Shown: positions 49,332-57,943 of the stretch, piece after piece
How positions within the stretch are numbered: the stretch's first letter is position 1
How the letters are laid out: each line of letters starts with the position of its first letter
Assembly (NCBI GenBank): GCA_052379645.1
Contig: JBQSYU010000015.1
Source: Arthrobacter_H sp030452125
Lineage (GTDB): Bacteria; Actinomycetota; Actinomycetes; Actinomycetales; Micrococcaceae
Direction: 5' to 3' (one strand)
Length of the DNA stretch: 64,000 nucleotides
The notes under the pieces: model-generated
What the model was told of the DNA's origin: nothing
Databases searched by the model: none
The model's input: only the letters and a program-made list of their open reading frames with translations
Program-made: the position numbers and the translations under genes

Positions 49332-51342
49332 AGTACAAGAGGTGGTCGCCCTCCTGGATCAGGCGGTCGAACGCATGGGCGGGGAAAGCAGGCCCGGACA
49401 GCATGAGATGACCAAACAGGTCGTGGAGGCCTTCGAAAGCGGAAAGCACCTCCTGGTGCAGGCCGGCACCGGGACGGGTAAATCGCTGGCCTATCTGGTT
49501 CCGGCGATCGCCCACGCCCTCGAAGCAGATAAACCGGTGGTCGTCTCCACCGCGACCTTGGCCCTGCAGGCCCAGATCGTCGGTCGGGACGTTCCCCGGC
49601 TCCTGGAGAACCTGGATGACGAGCTGCCGCGGCACCTGGATGTCGCCCTGGCCAAGGGGCGATCGAACTATGTCTGCAAGTACAAGCTGGGAGGCGGCTA
49701 CCCCGACGAGGATGAAGGGGCGCTCTTCGCGTTGGGCGATGACGGGGCGGCCCGCCCGTTGACCGCCGGCACGGGGCCCACTTCGGCACTGGGCCAGGAA
49801 GTCGTTCGCGTACGCGAATGGGCCGAGGAAACCGAATCGGGGGACCGGGACGATCTCGTCCCGGGGGTCAGCGAACGTGCCTGGCGGCAGGTCTCCGTCA
49901 GTGCCATGGACTGCCTCGGTGCCCAGCGGTGCCCGATGGCCGAGGAATGCTTCAGCGAACTGGCCCGCAAGAAGGCCGGCGATGCCGACATCGTGATCAC
50001 CAACCACGCCTTGCTGGCCGTCTCGGCGTTCGAGGGATTGGCGGTGCTGCCGGAATTTGACACGGTGATCATCGACGAGGCCCATGAACTCCAGGACCGG
50101 GTCACCAATTCGGTGACCCGCCCCATCTCGGCAGCGCTGGTTGCCGCCGCGGCCACCGCGACCCGCAGAAACTGCAAAGGCGTCGCTGTCGAAGCCCTCA
50201 ACCAGGCGGGTAAGACCCTGTCCGACTCCCTGGAGGGAGTGCCGACCGGGCTGCTGCCCAAGGGGCTGAACGAAGAGCAGGTCGCCGCCATCGCCGCCGT
50301 GCGCGAAGCGGCGCGTACGGCCCTGTCCGACTCGAAACCGGGGAATGGCGAAACCGCTGACGGCGGACGCCAGATGGCCCGCTCGCAGTTGATGTATCTG
50401 CAGGAACAGTGCGAACGCCTCGATGGACCCGCCGATGAACGCGAGGTCGTCTGGATATCCCGCCAAGGCAACTTCACCCCGGGGGCCGGTTACAGCGCCC
50501 CGGATGACTCGGCCCCCGCGACGATCAATGTCGCTCCACTGTCGGTGGCCGGCAAATTACGTGAGGGCCTCTTCGACGGCCGCACGGTCGTCCTGACCTC
50601 CGCGACCCTGGCCATAGGTGCTGCCTTCGAACCGGTGGCCGGATCGTTGGGGCTGCTCGGCGAGGGGGCTCCCGCGTGGACGGGCATCGATGTCGGTAGC
50701 CCCTTTGACTATGCCCGGCAGGGGATGCTCTATGTTGCGCGGCATCTGCCCAAACCATCGCGAAACGTATCGACCGAGGCCCTGGATGAGCTCGCCGACC
50801 TGATCGGGGCCTCCGGCGGGGGAGTACTGGCATTGTTCTCCTCCCGGCGGGCCGCCGAGGAGGCCGCCGAAGCGCTGCGGCCACGGGTGGACCCGGAGAT
50901 CCTCTGCCAGGGCGAGTCGAGCATGTCCACGTTGGTCCGGCAGTTCGCCGATGAACGCGATACCTGCCTGTTCGGGACCATGACCCTCTGGCAGGGAGTC
51001 GACGTGCCGGGTCAGTCATGCCGGGTGGTGGTCATCGACAGGATCCCTTTCCCACGCCCCGACGACCCGCTGTCCACGGCACGCAGCCGCGACGTTGCCC
51101 GACATGGGGGCAACGGTTTCATGGCCGTCTCCGCCTCCCATGCAGCAGTCCGTCTGGCCCAGGGGGCAGGCCGGTTGATCCGTTCCACGGGGGACCGTGG
51201 CGTGGTGGCCGTCTTGGATTCACGGCTGGCCACCGAACGCTATGGAAACTACCTGCGTGCGTCGCTGCCCCCGATGTGGTCGACCACGGACAAGGACGTC
51301 GTGCTGGGGTCGCTGAGGCGTCTGGCGGCGAGCGAGGACTAG
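49324..51342 (+). CDS. dinG: DinG-family ATP-dependent DNA helicase
   Basis: 672 residues. A superfamily 2 XPD-like 5'-3' helicase. Walker A A-G-T-G-T-G-K-S (47-54), I-I-D-E-A-H-E-L, and four cysteines C118, C197, C203 and C209 spaced like the iron-sulfur cluster domain. The later motif V-V-I-D-R-I-P-F-P and Q-G-A-G-R-L-I-R-S are present. It overlaps hflX, and I see no LexA box before it, so SOS induction is not evident despite the family name. Confidence 0.9.
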   Translation: MAEVQEVVALLDQAVERMGGESRPGQHEMTKQVVEAFESGKHLLVQAGTGTGKSLAYLVPAIAHALEADKPVVVSTATLALQAQIVGRDVPRLLENLDDELPRHLDVALAKGRSNYVCKYKLGGGYPDEDEGALFALGDDGAARPLTAGTGPTSALGQEVVRVREWAEETESGDRDDLVPGVSERAWRQVSVSAMDCLGAQRCPMAEECFSELARKKAGDADIVITNHALLAVSAFEGLAVLPEFDTVIIDEAHELQDRVTNSVTRPISAALVAAAATATRRNCKGVAVEALNQAGKTLSDSLEGVPTGLLPKGLNEEQVAAIAAVREAARTALSDSKPGNGETADGGRQMARSQLMYLQEQCERLDGPADEREVVWISRQGNFTPGAGYSAPDDSAPATINVAPLSVAGKLREGLFDGRTVVLTSATLAIGAAFEPVAGSLGLLGEGAPAWTGIDVGSPFDYARQGMLYVARHLPKPSRNVSTEALDELADLIGASGGGVLALFSSRRAAEEAAEALRPRVDPEILCQGESSMSTLVRQFADERDTCLFGTMTLWQGVDVPGQSCRVVVIDRIPFPRPDDPLSTARSRDVARHGGNGFMAVSASHAAVRLAQGAGRLIRSTGDRGVVAVLDSRLATERYGNYLRASLPPMWSTTDKDVVLGSLRRLAASED

Positions 51343-51349
51343 ACATGAA

Positions 51350-51379
51350 AGGAGGGCCCGTCCGCGGACGGGCCCTCCT
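51350..51379. terminator. Bidirectional terminator between dinG and lexA
   Basis: A perfect inverted repeat: AGGAGGGCCCGTCC, two bases, GGACGGGCCCTCCT. It lies between the converging genes dinG and lexA and could stop transcription from both sides, although T tracts are lacking. Confidence 0.75.
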
Positions 51380-51395
51380 GGAAGTACACCGCGGC

Positions 51396-52130
51396 CTAGA
51401 TCGAACGCATCACCGAAACGACCTTGCCCATGACGGTGGCATGATCGCCCAGGATCGGCTCGTACTGGCGGTTCTGTGGCAGCAGCCACGTGTGGCCGTC
51501 GCGCTGCCTGAAGGTCTTCACCGTGGCCTCGTCATCGAGCAGCGCCGCGACGACATCGCCGTTCTCCGCATGTTGCTGACGGCGGACGACGACCCAGTCC
51601 CCGTCACAGATGGCTGCCTCGACCATCGAATCCCCGCTGACCTTGAGCATGAACAGTTCACCGTGCCCGACGAGTTGGCGTGGCAATGACATGACATCCT
51701 CGACCGCCTGGTCCGCCAGGATTGGTCCACCGGCGGCGATGCGGCCCACCAGCGGAACCCGGGCCACCTCGTCGGAATCATCCGAGTCCACCACGGTCAG
51801 CCGGGGCCGAAGCTGCTCCGGTTCCCGCGGGGCGGGAGCCGGCTGCGAGGCCTCCGGGGTCCCGGTGACCTCGGGGGCCAGCGGGCGCAGGATCTCCATG
51901 GCCCGGGGGCGGCGTGGATCCCTCCGGATGTAGCCGAGCTTCTCCAGCTGGGCGAGCTGGTGGGTGACGCTGGACAAGCTCGCCAGCCCGACCGTATCGC
52001 CGATTTCGCGCATGGACGGCGGATACCCCTTGGCGGTCACGGCCTCCTGGATGGTTTCCAGGATCCGCCTCTGCCGGACAGTCAACCCCTTCGGTGCCTT
52101 CTTCGGCGCCGGATTCTCCGCTGAGCTCAT
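51396..52130 (-). CDS. lexA: SOS repressor LexA
   Basis: 244 residues from the ATG at 52130. The N-terminal winged helix (about 15-80: T-V-R-Q-R-R-I-L-E-T-I ... P-S-M-R-E-I-G) binds SOS boxes. A Pro/Glu-rich linker (85-115) follows. The self-cleavage bond is A133-G134 in R-I-A-A-G-G; the Ser-Lys dyad is S168 (S-G-D-S-M) and K205 (T-V-K-T-F). It is probably autoregulated through boxes in the divergent region. Upstream in-frame starts reach beyond the promoter. Confidence 0.96.
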   Translation of the reverse strand: MSSAENPAPKKAPKGLTVRQRRILETIQEAVTAKGYPPSMREIGDTVGLASLSSVTHQLAQLEKLGYIRRDPRRPRAMEILRPLAPEVTGTPEASQPAPAPREPEQLRPRLTVVDSDDSDEVARVPLVGRIAAGGPILADQAVEDVMSLPRQLVGHGELFMLKVSGDSMVEAAICDGDWVVVRRQQHAENGDVVAALLDDEATVKTFRQRDGHTWLLPQNRQYEPILGDHATVMGKVVSVMRSI

Positions 52131-52227
52131 GATCCATCCCGTCCTGGTAAATCGCCGGCGTACCGGGGCTGTGCGCAATGTGTCGGATGCAACTGGTGGA
52201 CTCTCATCCATCCAGCCGATGTCTTCC

Positions 52228-52256
52228 ACTCTAGGGCAGTCACGGACTTCATTCAA
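52228..52256 (-). promoter_or_regulatory. lexA promoter
   Basis: On the minus strand -35 TTGAAT (52256-52251) and -10 TAGAGT (52233-52228) are 17 bases apart. An imperfect SOS box lies just upstream of the -35. Confidence 0.6.
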
Positions 52257-52265
52257 AGATTTATT

Positions 52266-52279
52266 CGAACGTGTCTCGA
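52266..52279. promoter_or_regulatory. Imperfect LexA box next to the lexA promoter
   Basis: CGAAC-GTGT-CTCGA differs from CGAACnnnnGTTCG in the second half-site. It touches the upstream side of the lexA -35 region. Confidence 0.5.
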
Positions 52280-52316
52280 CAATCTTCGTACATAGATGCT
52301 AAAAATGAGATAGAAG

Positions 52317-52334
52317 TTCGAATATGAGTTCGAA
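52317..52334. promoter_or_regulatory. LexA box before the LysM gene
   Basis: TTCGAA-TATGAG-TTCGAA is a symmetric site containing CGAA-n6-TTCG, one base off the CGAACnnnnGTTCG consensus in the left half. It is 60 bases before the LysM start and could also act on lexA. Confidence 0.65.
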
Positions 52335-52393
52335 GATCGGGTTCGACACCCGCAACGAGAACCCGCTTCGGCGGACAACAGGAAGGTCAGACC

Positions 52394-52792
52394 ATGGCGC
52401 AGATCGCACTCGCAGCCCCGGTGTCCCTCAAGGCGGACTCCGTTCCGACCACCGCCCCGGCCCATGCCTCCACCCCTCGGGGCCGGCTGGAGCTGACGCG
52501 CCGGGGGCGCTTCATCCTTATTGGCCTGCCGGTCATGCTGGCAGCCACCGCCCTGCTCGTCCTCGCTGGCATCTTCACCGCCCCGGTCATGGCCTCGGAC
52601 GCATCGGATACGACCGCGGTGGAAGCCACGACCGTCTCCGTCATGGAGGGCGACACGGTCTGGGCGCTGGCCGAGGAGTTCGCCCCGCAGCGCGACCGCC
52701 GTGACGTCATGGCGGAAATCACGGAAATGAACGACCTGAACGGATCGGTCCTCGTCCCGGGCCAGGAGATCTTCGTCCCCACGGGCGATTAG
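52394..52792 (+). CDS. LysM membrane protein, probable SOS-induced cell-division inhibitor
   Basis: 132 residues from an ATG preceded by GGAAGG. A polar cytoplasmic N-terminus (1-38), one transmembrane helix (about 40-62) and an external LysM domain (80-129: V-S-V-M-E-G-D-T-V-W-A-L-A-E-E-F ... I-T-E-M-N-D-L ... L-V-P-G-Q-E-I-F-V-P). Divergent from lexA with a LexA box between. The place and architecture match YneA of Bacillus and Rv2719c/DivS-type proteins that delay division during DNA damage; the role is inferred from that. Confidence 0.82.
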   Translation: MAQIALAAPVSLKADSVPTTAPAHASTPRGRLELTRRGRFILIGLPVMLAATALLVLAGIFTAPVMASDASDTTAVEATTVSVMEGDTVWALAEEFAPQRDRRDVMAEITEMNDLNGSVLVPGQEIFVPTGD

Positions 52793-52847
52793 GCCCGCTT
52801 TATGACCCTGTCACCCGGTCCGATTCCCGACTGCGGGGCACGGGCAA

Positions 52848-52853
52848 TAGAAT
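52848..52853 (+). promoter_or_regulatory. -10 element of hisC (leaderless type)
   Basis: TAGAAT ends six bases before the hisC GTG. Confidence 0.55.
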
Positions 52854-52859
52854 GGGGTC

Positions 52860-53990
52860 GTGAGTGATCAGCTGGAACGACTGGCCAAATTGCCCCTGCG
52901 TGAAAACCTGCGTGGCATCGAACCCTACGGCGCACCGCAACTGGACGTGCCCATCCTGTTGAACGTCAACGAGAACACCCATCCGTTGCCCGAGGCAGTA
53001 AGCCGGGCCATCTCCGAAGAGGTCAGTGCCGCCGCTGCGTCCCTGAACCGTTACCCGGATCGTGAATTCACCGAACTCCGCGAACGCCTCGCCGACTATT
53101 TGGGACACGGGCTGGATGCGGCGAACATGTGGGCCGCCAACGGATCCAACGAGGTCCTGCAGCAGATCCTCCAGGCCTTCGGAGGGCCGGGACGCACCGT
53201 GATGAGCTTCCCGCCCACGTATTCGATGTACCCGTTGCTGGCCAGCGGGACCGACACCACCTACCTCGCCGGAGAGCGGAGCGGTGACTTCGGACTCAGC
53301 GCGCGATCCGCAGCGGACCAGGTCACGGAGGCGGCGCCGGATATCGTGATCCTCTGTTCGCCGAACAACCCGACGGGTACCGCCCTGGGACTGGACGTCG
53401 TGGAAGCGGTATACGAGGCAGGGCGTGCCAGCCAGGCGATCGTCATCGTCGATGAGGCCTACGCCGAATTCGCACTCAGCGGGACCGGATCCGCGCTGAC
53501 ACTGCTGCCCGGCCGCGAACGACTGATCGTCACCCGGACCATGAGCAAGGCCTTCGCGCTGGCCGGGGCCCGGCTGGGCTATCTCGCGGCGGCCCCGGAA
53601 ATCGCCGATGCGCTGCGCCTGGTCCGTCTGCCTTACCACCTCTCGGCCGTCACCCAAGCCACCGCCAATGCCGCCTTGAAACAGGTCGATGCGCTGCTGG
53701 CCACGGTCGAGGACATCAAGGGCCAACGCGACAGGATCGTCCGCGAACTCACCCGGTTGGGGTTGGAACCGGCAGTCAGTGACTCCAATTTCGTCTTTTT
53801 CGGCGGGCTCGAGCATTCCCGTGCCATCTGGCAGGGTCTGCTCGAGGCCGGGGTACTCATCCGAGATGTGGGCATCGCCGGTCATCTGCGGGTCACCGCT
53901 GGAACCGAGACCGAGACGACCGCATTCCTCCAGGCCTTGGAGGGCCTCCTGAGCCCCGCCGCGGATACCGGCACCGGGCACGACAGCTAG
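52860..53990 (+). CDS. hisC: Histidinol-phosphate aminotransferase HisC
   Basis: 376 residues. PLP-dependent transaminase of histidine synthesis. N-E-N-T-H-P near the start, S-P-N-N-P-T-G-T, the V-D-E-A-Y-A-E-F block and the PLP lysine in T-M-S-K-A-F-A-L-A-G-A-R-L-G-Y are canonical. First gene of a his cluster (hisC-hisB-hisH-small ORF-priA). The GTG start is supported by the -10 placed for a leaderless mRNA. Confidence 0.95.
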   Translation: MSDQLERLAKLPLRENLRGIEPYGAPQLDVPILLNVNENTHPLPEAVSRAISEEVSAAAASLNRYPDREFTELRERLADYLGHGLDAANMWAANGSNEVLQQILQAFGGPGRTVMSFPPTYSMYPLLASGTDTTYLAGERSGDFGLSARSAADQVTEAAPDIVILCSPNNPTGTALGLDVVEAVYEAGRASQAIVIVDEAYAEFALSGTGSALTLLPGRERLIVTRTMSKAFALAGARLGYLAAAPEIADALRLVRLPYHLSAVTQATANAALKQVDALLATVEDIKGQRDRIVRELTRLGLEPAVSDSNFVFFGGLEHSRAIWQGLLEAGVLIRDVGIAGHLRVTAGTETETTAFLQALEGLLSPAADTGTGHDS

Positions 53991-54048
53991 ACTTAACCTG
54001 CGGGCCGCCACCGTCGCCGCCCGCCCCACCCACACCGAAGGAATACCC

Positions 54049-54669
54049 ATGTCTGCAGAATTGCTCGGCGGTCGCCGAGCCCGCATGGAGCGTGCCACCA
54101 GCGAGTCCACCGTCACCGTCGAACTCGACCTGGACGGCACGGGTGTCGCGAACATCAGCACCAGCGTCCCGTTCTACGACCACATGCTCACGGCGCTGGC
54201 AAAGCACTCGCTGATCGACCTGACGGTCCAGGCGACCGGCGACACCCACATCGACGCCCACCACACGGTGGAGGACGTGGCCATCACCATCGGCGAGGTC
54301 CTGCGCACCGCCCTGGGCGACAAGGCGGGGATCCGCCGCTTCGGCGAAGCTTCGGTCCCGCTCGATGAGGCCCTGGCCCACGCGGTCGTCGACATCTCGG
54401 GACGGCCCTATCTGGTTCACGGGGGTGAGCCGGCAGGTCAGGAATACCACTTGATCGGCGGGCACTTCACCGGCTCGCTCACCCGCCACGTCTTCGAATC
54501 GATCACGCTGCACGCACAGATCTGCCTGCACATGCGACTGGTGTCCGGCAGGGACCCGCACCACATCGTCGAAGCGCAGTTCAAGGCCTTCGCCCGCGCC
54601 TTGCGCCAGGCCGTGGAACCAGACCCCCGCAACGCCGGGATGATCCCCTCCACGAAGGGTGCCCTGTAG
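54049..54669 (+). CDS. hisB: Imidazoleglycerol-phosphate dehydratase HisB
   Basis: 206 residues, the monofunctional form without the phosphatase domain. The manganese-binding histidine motifs D-A-H-H-T-V-E-D and H-I-V-E-A-Q-F-K-A are intact, as is P-F-Y-D-H-M-L near residue 44. AAGGAA precedes the ATG. hisH begins on the base after its stop. Confidence 0.97.
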   Translation: MSAELLGGRRARMERATSESTVTVELDLDGTGVANISTSVPFYDHMLTALAKHSLIDLTVQATGDTHIDAHHTVEDVAITIGEVLRTALGDKAGIRRFGEASVPLDEALAHAVVDISGRPYLVHGGEPAGQEYHLIGGHFTGSLTRHVFESITLHAQICLHMRLVSGRDPHHIVEAQFKAFARALRQAVEPDPRNAGMIPSTKGAL

Positions 54670-55308
54670 ATGGCCGGGCCCCGGATCACCGTGCTGGATT
54701 ACGGATCGGGCAACATCCGTTCCGCGGTCCGCGCGCTCGAACACGTCGGAGCCGAAGTCACCCTGAGCAACAAACCGGATGACATTCGTGGGGCCGATGG
54801 TCTCGTCGTTCCAGGAGTCGGCGCCTTCGCCAGCGTGATGAAGGCCCTCGGCGAGGTCGGGGCAGGACCGTTGATCGGGCGCCGGATCGCCGGGGGCCGT
54901 CCGGTCCTGGGGATCTGCGTCGGCCACCAGGTCTTCTTCGATGAGGGGGTCGAACACGGTATCCGGACCGCCGGTTTCGGGGAATGGCCCGGAACCGTCG
55001 AGCGGCTCAAGGCGCCGGTGGTCCCGCATATGGGCTGGAACACCGTCACGGCGGCCGAAGGGTCCAGGCTCTTTGCCGGTCTCGAGGACGAGCGGTTCTA
55101 CTTCGTACACTCCTATGCGGTCCAGCATTGGGATTTCCCGGTGGCCCAACCGCGTATGAGCCCCCCGGCAGTGACCTGGTCCGATCACGGGGGCCCCTTC
55201 ATCGCCGCCGTGGAGAACGGGCCGTTGTCGGCCGTGCAGTTCCACCCGGAGAAGTCAGGCGAAGCAGGGGCGAAACTGCTATCCAACTGGTTGGGAACCC
55301 TGTCCTGA
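54670..55308 (+). CDS. hisH: Imidazole glycerol phosphate synthase glutaminase subunit HisH
   Basis: 212 residues. Class I glutamine amidotransferase that passes ammonia to HisF. The nucleophile cysteine is in L-G-I-C-V-G-H-Q, the His/Glu pair in V-Q-F-H-P-E-K-S-G. D-Y-G-S-G-N-I-R at the start is typical. HisF is not in the window. The last base of its stop is the first base of the next small gene. Confidence 0.96.
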   Translation: MAGPRITVLDYGSGNIRSAVRALEHVGAEVTLSNKPDDIRGADGLVVPGVGAFASVMKALGEVGAGPLIGRRIAGGRPVLGICVGHQVFFDEGVEHGIRTAGFGEWPGTVERLKAPVVPHMGWNTVTAAEGSRLFAGLEDERFYFVHSYAVQHWDFPVAQPRMSPPAVTWSDHGGPFIAAVENGPLSAVQFHPEKSGEAGAKLLSNWLGTLS

Positions 55309-55460
55309 TGTGGAGTCTCATCCTCATGGCGGTCGGCGGCATCCTCGCCGGTGGTGCGTTGTCGCTGCGTCAGCAAAAGGCCCATATCTCCTGGATCATC
55401 GCGACCTGGGTCCTGGCGGCGATGGCCCTGCTTTCCGCCTACATCATGACCCTGAAGTAG
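55308..55460 (+). CDS. Small two-TM membrane protein inside the his operon
   Basis: 50 residues from the ATG that overlaps the hisH stop (TGATG). Two hydrophobic helices (1-19 and 28-47) are separated by the short polar loop R-Q-Q-K-A-H. I do not recognise a family. The stop-start overlap and the 71-base gap to priA speak for real translation. The codon use is like the neighbours. A role in histidine synthesis is not obvious. Confidence 0.7.
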   Translation: MWSLILMAVGGILAGGALSLRQQKAHISWIIATWVLAAMALLSAYIMTLK

Positions 55461-55531
55461 TCTTCCCCTCCCGGCAAGACGCCGCGTACCACCCCCCACG
55501 ACCTATTCGACGAAGACCGGAGAAGATCCCC

Positions 55532-56269
55532 GTGACCAGCAACAGCATCCTCGAACTCCTGCCCGCGGTGGACATCGCCGACGGGCAAGCCGTCCGCCTC
55601 GTCCAGGGCGAAGCCGGCAGCGAGACCGGGTACGGTGACCCGCTTGAAGCGGCCCTGGCCTGGCAACAAGACGGCGCCGAGTGGGTGCACCTGGTGGACC
55701 TGGACGCCGCATTCGGGAGGGGGAACAACACCCAGGCCGTCGCCCGGATTTCCCGTGAACTGGGAATCAAGATCGAACTCTCCGGCGGAATCCGGGACGA
55801 CGAATCCTTGGAACGGGCGCTGGAATTCGGCGCCGCCCGGGTCAACCTGGGTACCGCTGCCCTGGAAGCCCCCGACTGGACGGCCCGCGCCATCGCCCGG
55901 CACGGAGACAAGATCGCCGTCGGACTCGATGTGCGGGGAACCACGTTGGCCGGCCGCGGGTGGACCAGCGAAGGGGGAGACCTCTGGGACGTGCTGGCCC
56001 GGCTCGAAGACGCCGGATGCGCCCGCTACGTCGTGACCGATGTGACCAAGGACGGAACACTGCGCGGTCCGAACGTGGACCTGCTGCGTGAAATGTGCAC
56101 CCGAACCAGTCGACCCGTGATCGCCTCCGGCGGGATCTCCAGCCTCGATGACCTGCGCGAACTACGTGCCTTGGTGCCCGACGGGGTCGAGGGCGCAATC
56201 GTGGGCAAGGCCCTGTATTCCGGGCAGTTCACCCTGCCCCAGGCCCTCGACGTCGCCGGCCGGCGGTAG
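55532..56269 (+). CDS. hisA: Phosphoribosyl isomerase (HisA; PriA type, possibly also TrpF)
   Basis: 245 residues from a GTG. A TIM barrel with the catalytic Asp of L-L-P-A-V-D-I-A-D-G and the second Asp in V-T-D-V-T-K-D-G-T-L-R-G-P-N. In actinobacteria this isomerase (PriA) often serves both histidine and tryptophan pathways; the sequence alone does not decide it here. The SseB gene starts two bases after its stop. Confidence 0.94.
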   Translation: MTSNSILELLPAVDIADGQAVRLVQGEAGSETGYGDPLEAALAWQQDGAEWVHLVDLDAAFGRGNNTQAVARISRELGIKIELSGGIRDDESLERALEFGAARVNLGTAALEAPDWTARAIARHGDKIAVGLDVRGTTLAGRGWTSEGGDLWDVLARLEDAGCARYVVTDVTKDGTLRGPNVDLLREMCTRTSRPVIASGGISSLDDLRELRALVPDGVEGAIVGKALYSGQFTLPQALDVAGRR

Positions 56270-56271
56270 CG

Positions 56272-57198
56272 ATGACCGACGGCGCATCCAACGCGGCCGC
56301 CAGAACACCCCGCGGGAAAGCTCCCACGGACCAGCCGATCGGCCGCCACCTGCCAGGACATATCGAGGCCGCCCTGCTCCGCGCCGGAGAAGCCACCGAC
56401 TCCGCCGGCCAATCCTGGGCCGGACGGGATCTGTCGGGCGGGGGAAACCCGCTGCACCACTTCGATGATGACGACGGCACGGCCGACCCCGGCTACCTCG
56501 AAGCCATCACCGCGCTGAAGGCCGGCTCCGGTACCGAACATATGGTCCACGAGGCGTTGGCCCACGCCAGGGTGTTCGTGCCCGTGGTCGCGACCCTGGC
56601 CGAAGGGGGCCTCGGGGACCACGGATTCACCGAAGACAAGGAAGCCGATATGGCGCTGGTGACCATCACCGCCCCTGACGGCCGCCCCGCCCTGCCGGTG
56701 TTCAGCAGTGTCGACCGGTTGCAGGCCTGGCACGGGCAAGCACGCCCCGTGGCCGTCTACGCTCCGCGGGCCGCCTTGTCCGCCGTGGCCGAAAAGGCCC
56801 AGCTCCTCGTGATCGACCCCGCGGCAGAGGCCACCTTCGTCCTGCGACGGCCCGCGATGTGGGCGCTGGCCCAACAGCAGGTGTGGACCCCCAGCTACGC
56901 CGACGAGACCCTGCTGCCGCTGCTGCAGGCCGCGGCCGACGCCGATCCCGCCATCCTCGGGATCACCGCGGCCCCGGGCCGGGGCGTTGCTTCGCGCACC
57001 GCCGATGGGACGGTCATGGCCGGGGGAGGCCCGGGCCCGGAGCTGCGCGTGGAGGTCTCCCTGCGTTCCGGGATGGCCCGTGATGACGTCACCGACACCG
57101 TCGAGCGACTGCAACGCACGCTGGGAGCCGACCCGGAATTCGGTGCCCGGGTCGATTCGTTGGAACTCGGACTCCAGGGACCGCCGGCCCGCGCGTGA
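56272..57198 (+). CDS. SseB-family protein
   Basis: 308 residues. After a Pro/Arg-rich N-terminus comes the SseB N-terminal-type domain: A-R-V-F-V-P-V-V, A-L-P-V-F-S-S-V-D-R-L-Q-A-W, A-V-Y-A-P-R-A-A. A C-terminal portion (about 210-308) resembles the enhanced-serine-sensitivity-like partner domain. The function is unknown in actinobacteria; the position behind priA is common in the Micrococcaceae as far as I recall. A GGAGG...CCTCC hairpin ends the transcript. Confidence 0.82.
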   Translation: MTDGASNAAARTPRGKAPTDQPIGRHLPGHIEAALLRAGEATDSAGQSWAGRDLSGGGNPLHHFDDDDGTADPGYLEAITALKAGSGTEHMVHEALAHARVFVPVVATLAEGGLGDHGFTEDKEADMALVTITAPDGRPALPVFSSVDRLQAWHGQARPVAVYAPRAALSAVAEKAQLLVIDPAAEATFVLRRPAMWALAQQQVWTPSYADETLLPLLQAAADADPAILGITAAPGRGVASRTADGTVMAGGGPGPELRVEVSLRSGMARDDVTDTVERLQRTLGADPEFGARVDSLELGLQGPPARA

Positions 57199-57246
57199 AC
57201 GGCTACGCCACCCGGCGGCAGGGACCCCCGGGCCGGGCAGCGAAAA

Positions 57247-57274
57247 GGAGGCCGCCACCGGGGTGGCGACCTCC
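57247..57274. terminator. Hairpin between SseB and DUF1844 genes
   Basis: GGAGG, C, CGCCACC pairs with GGTGGCG, A, CCTCC around a two-to-three base loop. It lies between converging genes and may end both. Confidence 0.65.
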
Positions 57275-57295
57275 CGGGGAATGGTGGTCGAAGCC

Positions 57296-57664
57296 CTAGT
57301 TCACGGGCCCGGTGAGTTTCTCGCCGGGACCCTGTCCCGGGGCATCCGGGTAGTTGGAGGCCTCACGGAAGGCCAGCTGCAAGGAGCGCAGGCCGTCGCG
57401 TAGCGGGCCGGCATGCTGGGAGCCGACTTCGGGTGCTGCTGCCGTGATCAGACCCGCCAGTGCGGTGATGAGCTTGCGGGCTTCATCCAGGTCCTGCAGG
57501 TCTTCCGCGTCTTCGCCTTCGGCGAGTCCGCACTTCACGGCTGCCGCGCTCATCAGGTGCACGGCTGCGGTGGTAATGACTTCCACGGCCGCTACTTCAG
57601 CGATGTCGCGAACCTCGTTGGTCTCGCCGAAGGTGGCGTCCGGATTGGTTTCAGGGGTACTCAT
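57296..57664 (-). CDS. DUF1844 family protein
   Basis: 122 residues from the ATG at 57664; longer readings run into infC. Mostly alpha-helical: E-V-I-T-T-A-A-V-H-L-M-S-A-A-A-V-K-C-G-L, then D-L-D-E-A-R-K-L-I-T-A-L-A-G-L-I. This is the DUF1844 helical core, with a proline-rich tail. In actinobacteria it is regularly found divergent from infC. Function unknown. Confidence 0.85.
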   Translation of the reverse strand: MSTPETNPDATFGETNEVRDIAEVAAVEVITTAAVHLMSAAAVKCGLAEGEDAEDLQDLDEARKLITALAGLITAAAPEVGSQHAGPLRDGLRSLQLAFREASNYPDAPGQGPGEKLTGPVN

Positions 57665-57866
57665 GCTGCTAAGCTTTTCACAGACCGACTGGTTTTGCTG
57701 ACTCAGCGGATTCCGCCCCACCGGGCGAAGGATCCGTCGGGAACAACGAAACGAGTATGCAAGTGGAGGCCTACTCCCACCCGCAGTAACCGCTTCAGGT
57801 TGCCGGGTCACTTCGGGACGGAACCACGGGTTCCGTGGCATGCGCGAGCAGCCGAACCGATTTTCC

Positions 57867-57904
57867 AGGCCTCCATCTGCCCAGCAGCTGGAGGCCTTCT
57901 CTTG
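57867..57904 (+). promoter_or_regulatory. Terminator-like attenuator hairpin before infC
   Basis: AGGCCTCCA (57867-57875) and TGGAGGCCT (57889-57897) form a perfect 9-bp stem followed by TCTCTTGTT. The hairpin ends 46 bases before the infC start. An intrinsic terminator in the leader of the infC-rpmI-rplT operon suggests attenuation, as known for L20-controlled operons in other bacteria. The remaining 57665-57866 leader contains other GC-rich inverted segments (for example ACCACGGGTTCCGTGG around 57821-57838) that could be an anti-terminator part. Confidence 0.6.
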
Positions 57905-57943
57905 TTGCTGGCGGCTTCGAACTACGAAAAGCAGGAGCGACAC

